DNA from: Paractinoplanes pyxinae
Lineage (GTDB): Bacteria; Actinomycetota; Actinomycetes; Mycobacteriales; Micromonosporaceae
Assembly: GCF_026626335.1 (NCBI RefSeq)
Contig: NZ_JAPNTZ010000030.1
Span: 1 to 33,887, forward strand
Reading direction: 5' to 3'
Length of the DNA stretch: 33,887 bases
Below, piece after piece: positions 33,222-33,887 of the stretch. The position numbers and the translations under genes were made by a program. Position 1 is the first letter of the stretch. Every line of letters starts with the position of its first letter. Under the pieces are notes generated by a model that had not been told where the DNA came from, did not search any database, and worked only from the letters and a program-made list of their open reading frames with translations.

Positions 33222-33887
33222 GTGAGAAGAGCCAGAAAAACGTTCAGTGCCATGCTCATCGGGGGTTTGATCCTGACCGTTGGGCTGACGGTGTCGATGG
33301 GTGCAGCCGGCGTGGTCATGCTGACCTCGGTCACCAACAGTAAAGACGCCGTGATTGCGTCAGCGACCCACCGGCTGTCAGCGAGCGAACAGCTGAACGT
33401 TCTGGCAGAGAGACGAATCGGCGACTACCGATTCTATATTTTGAATCCAACTACTGAGCACCTGGCAGCTATCGCCGATAGCCGGGCCCAATTCCTCGGC
33501 ACGGTCAATCAACTACGTACGCTGATCAACGATGCGAGGCAGGCCGCGCTGCTCAACGAAGTCTCCGCGGCCGAAGAGGCCTACGATGCGGCCTTGACCC
33601 CGTCGATCAAACGGCGGGTACAAATCGGCAGTTTGATCACTCTGTCGCAGCTCAACGCCGATAAAATCGCGCCCGCACGTCTGAAGCTTCAGAACGCTAT
33701 CGCCGGGTTCATTGCCCAGGTACAGGCAGATGTGCAACGCCAGGGTGAGGCCTCGACACGGAGCGGCACCCGGGCCATCATCCTCATCTGTACGCTGGGC
33801 GCGTTGTCGGCTGTCTCGGCCGTCGTGGTCACCGTCCGCCTGCGCCGGCGTTTGCGTCGTGATGTGGGCGCTGCCGTCGGTCACATT
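33222..33887 (+). CDS. Membrane receptor, N-terminal part (chemoreceptor or kinase), runs off window
   Basis: Translation starts at GTG 33222 with GAGGAG about six bases upstream and stays open to the window end (222 residues). It has a basic start (MRRARKTFSAM), TM1 (about 12-36), an extracytoplasmic helical sensor of about 145 residues (LSASEQLNVLAERRIGDYRF, then LRTLINDARQAALLNEV), TM2 (about 184-206, IILICTLGALSAVSAVVVTV) and a basic juxtamembrane stretch (RLRRRLRRDVG) where a HAMP domain should begin. The sensor resembles the CHASE3/four-helix-bundle type of chemoreceptors and kinases. With a chemoreceptor just upstream, a second methyl-accepting protein is the likeliest, but the output domain is outside the window. 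Confidence 0.8.
   Translation, partial: MRRARKTFSAMLIGGLILTVGLTVSMGAAGVVMLTSVTNSKDAVIASATHRLSASEQLNVLAERRIGDYRFYILNPTTEHLAAIADSRAQFLGTVNQLRTLINDARQAALLNEVSAAEEAYDAALTPSIKRRVQIGSLITLSQLNADKIAPARLKLQNAIAGFIAQVQADVQRQGEASTRSGTRAIILICTLGALSAVSAVVVTVRLRRRLRRDVGAAVGHI

Noticed and set aside
1..33887. CRISPR arrays, tRNA or rRNA genes, toxin-antitoxin pairs and phage genes
   Set aside because: No regularly spaced repeats, cloverleaf sequences, rRNA signatures, paired small toxin-like frames or phage structural genes were found when reading both strands.

Overview
The window is high-GC DNA with actinobacterial gene style: G/C-rich third codon positions, GTG starts and GGAGG-type ribosome sites. It carries insertion sequences of kinds common in Streptomyces and Micromonosporaceae. 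Methyl-accepting chemotaxis proteins sit beside a SigB/SigF-type sigma factor, a SpoIIE-type phosphatase and many GAF/PAS sensors. This combination points to a motile, sporulating actinomycete of the Actinoplanes type. The genus is inference; no rRNA or tRNA is present to prove it.

Region 1 (1-4.7 kb) is an insertion-sequence graveyard with one intact gene, a single-domain response regulator (936-1346, minus). An IS3-family element (about 2.02-4.38 kb) is interrupted by an IS630-family element (2256-3481). Removing the IS630 element and its TA restores the IS3 reading frame to the codon. Both transposases are broken. Region 2 (4.7-7.4 kb) has an intact MASE1-PAS histidine kinase and a decayed ISL3-family transposase fragment. 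Region 3 (7.48-14.77 kb, minus) is one gene of about 2430 codons. It encodes a secreted, wall- or membrane-anchored protein with about 21 fibronectin-III-like repeats, nearly all with one cysteine pair, plus two IPT/TIG-like modules.

Region 4 (15.2-24.2 kb) is mostly pseudogenes that can still be read across changing frames: a GAF protein, an MMPL transporter, a histidine-kinase ATPase tail, a small conserved protein, an alpha/beta hydrolase, and a large GAF-PAS-PAS-GAF-GGDEF-EAL protein with at least eight lesions. Three genes look intact inside it: a PAS protein (16.8 kb), a 74-residue helix-hairpin-helix protein with a strong ribosome site (18.8 kb) and a GAF protein (19.8 kb).

Region 5 (24.3-33.9 kb) is intact and devoted to signalling. 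It holds a GAF histidine kinase convergent with an Rcp1-like response regulator, a TM-helix-repeat membrane protein, a GAF-SpoIIE phosphatase, a SigB/F-type sigma factor, a solute-binding lipoprotein divergent from a chemoreceptor, and the start of a second receptor-like membrane protein that runs off the window. The 500-base spacer between the membrane protein and the phosphatase has two copies of a 15-base palindrome 76 bases apart, the clearest regulatory signal seen.

Overall the intact genes form a sensory and stress-response neighbourhood (phosphorelay, chemotaxis, partner-switch phosphatase and sigma factor). A decaying zone lies between its two halves.
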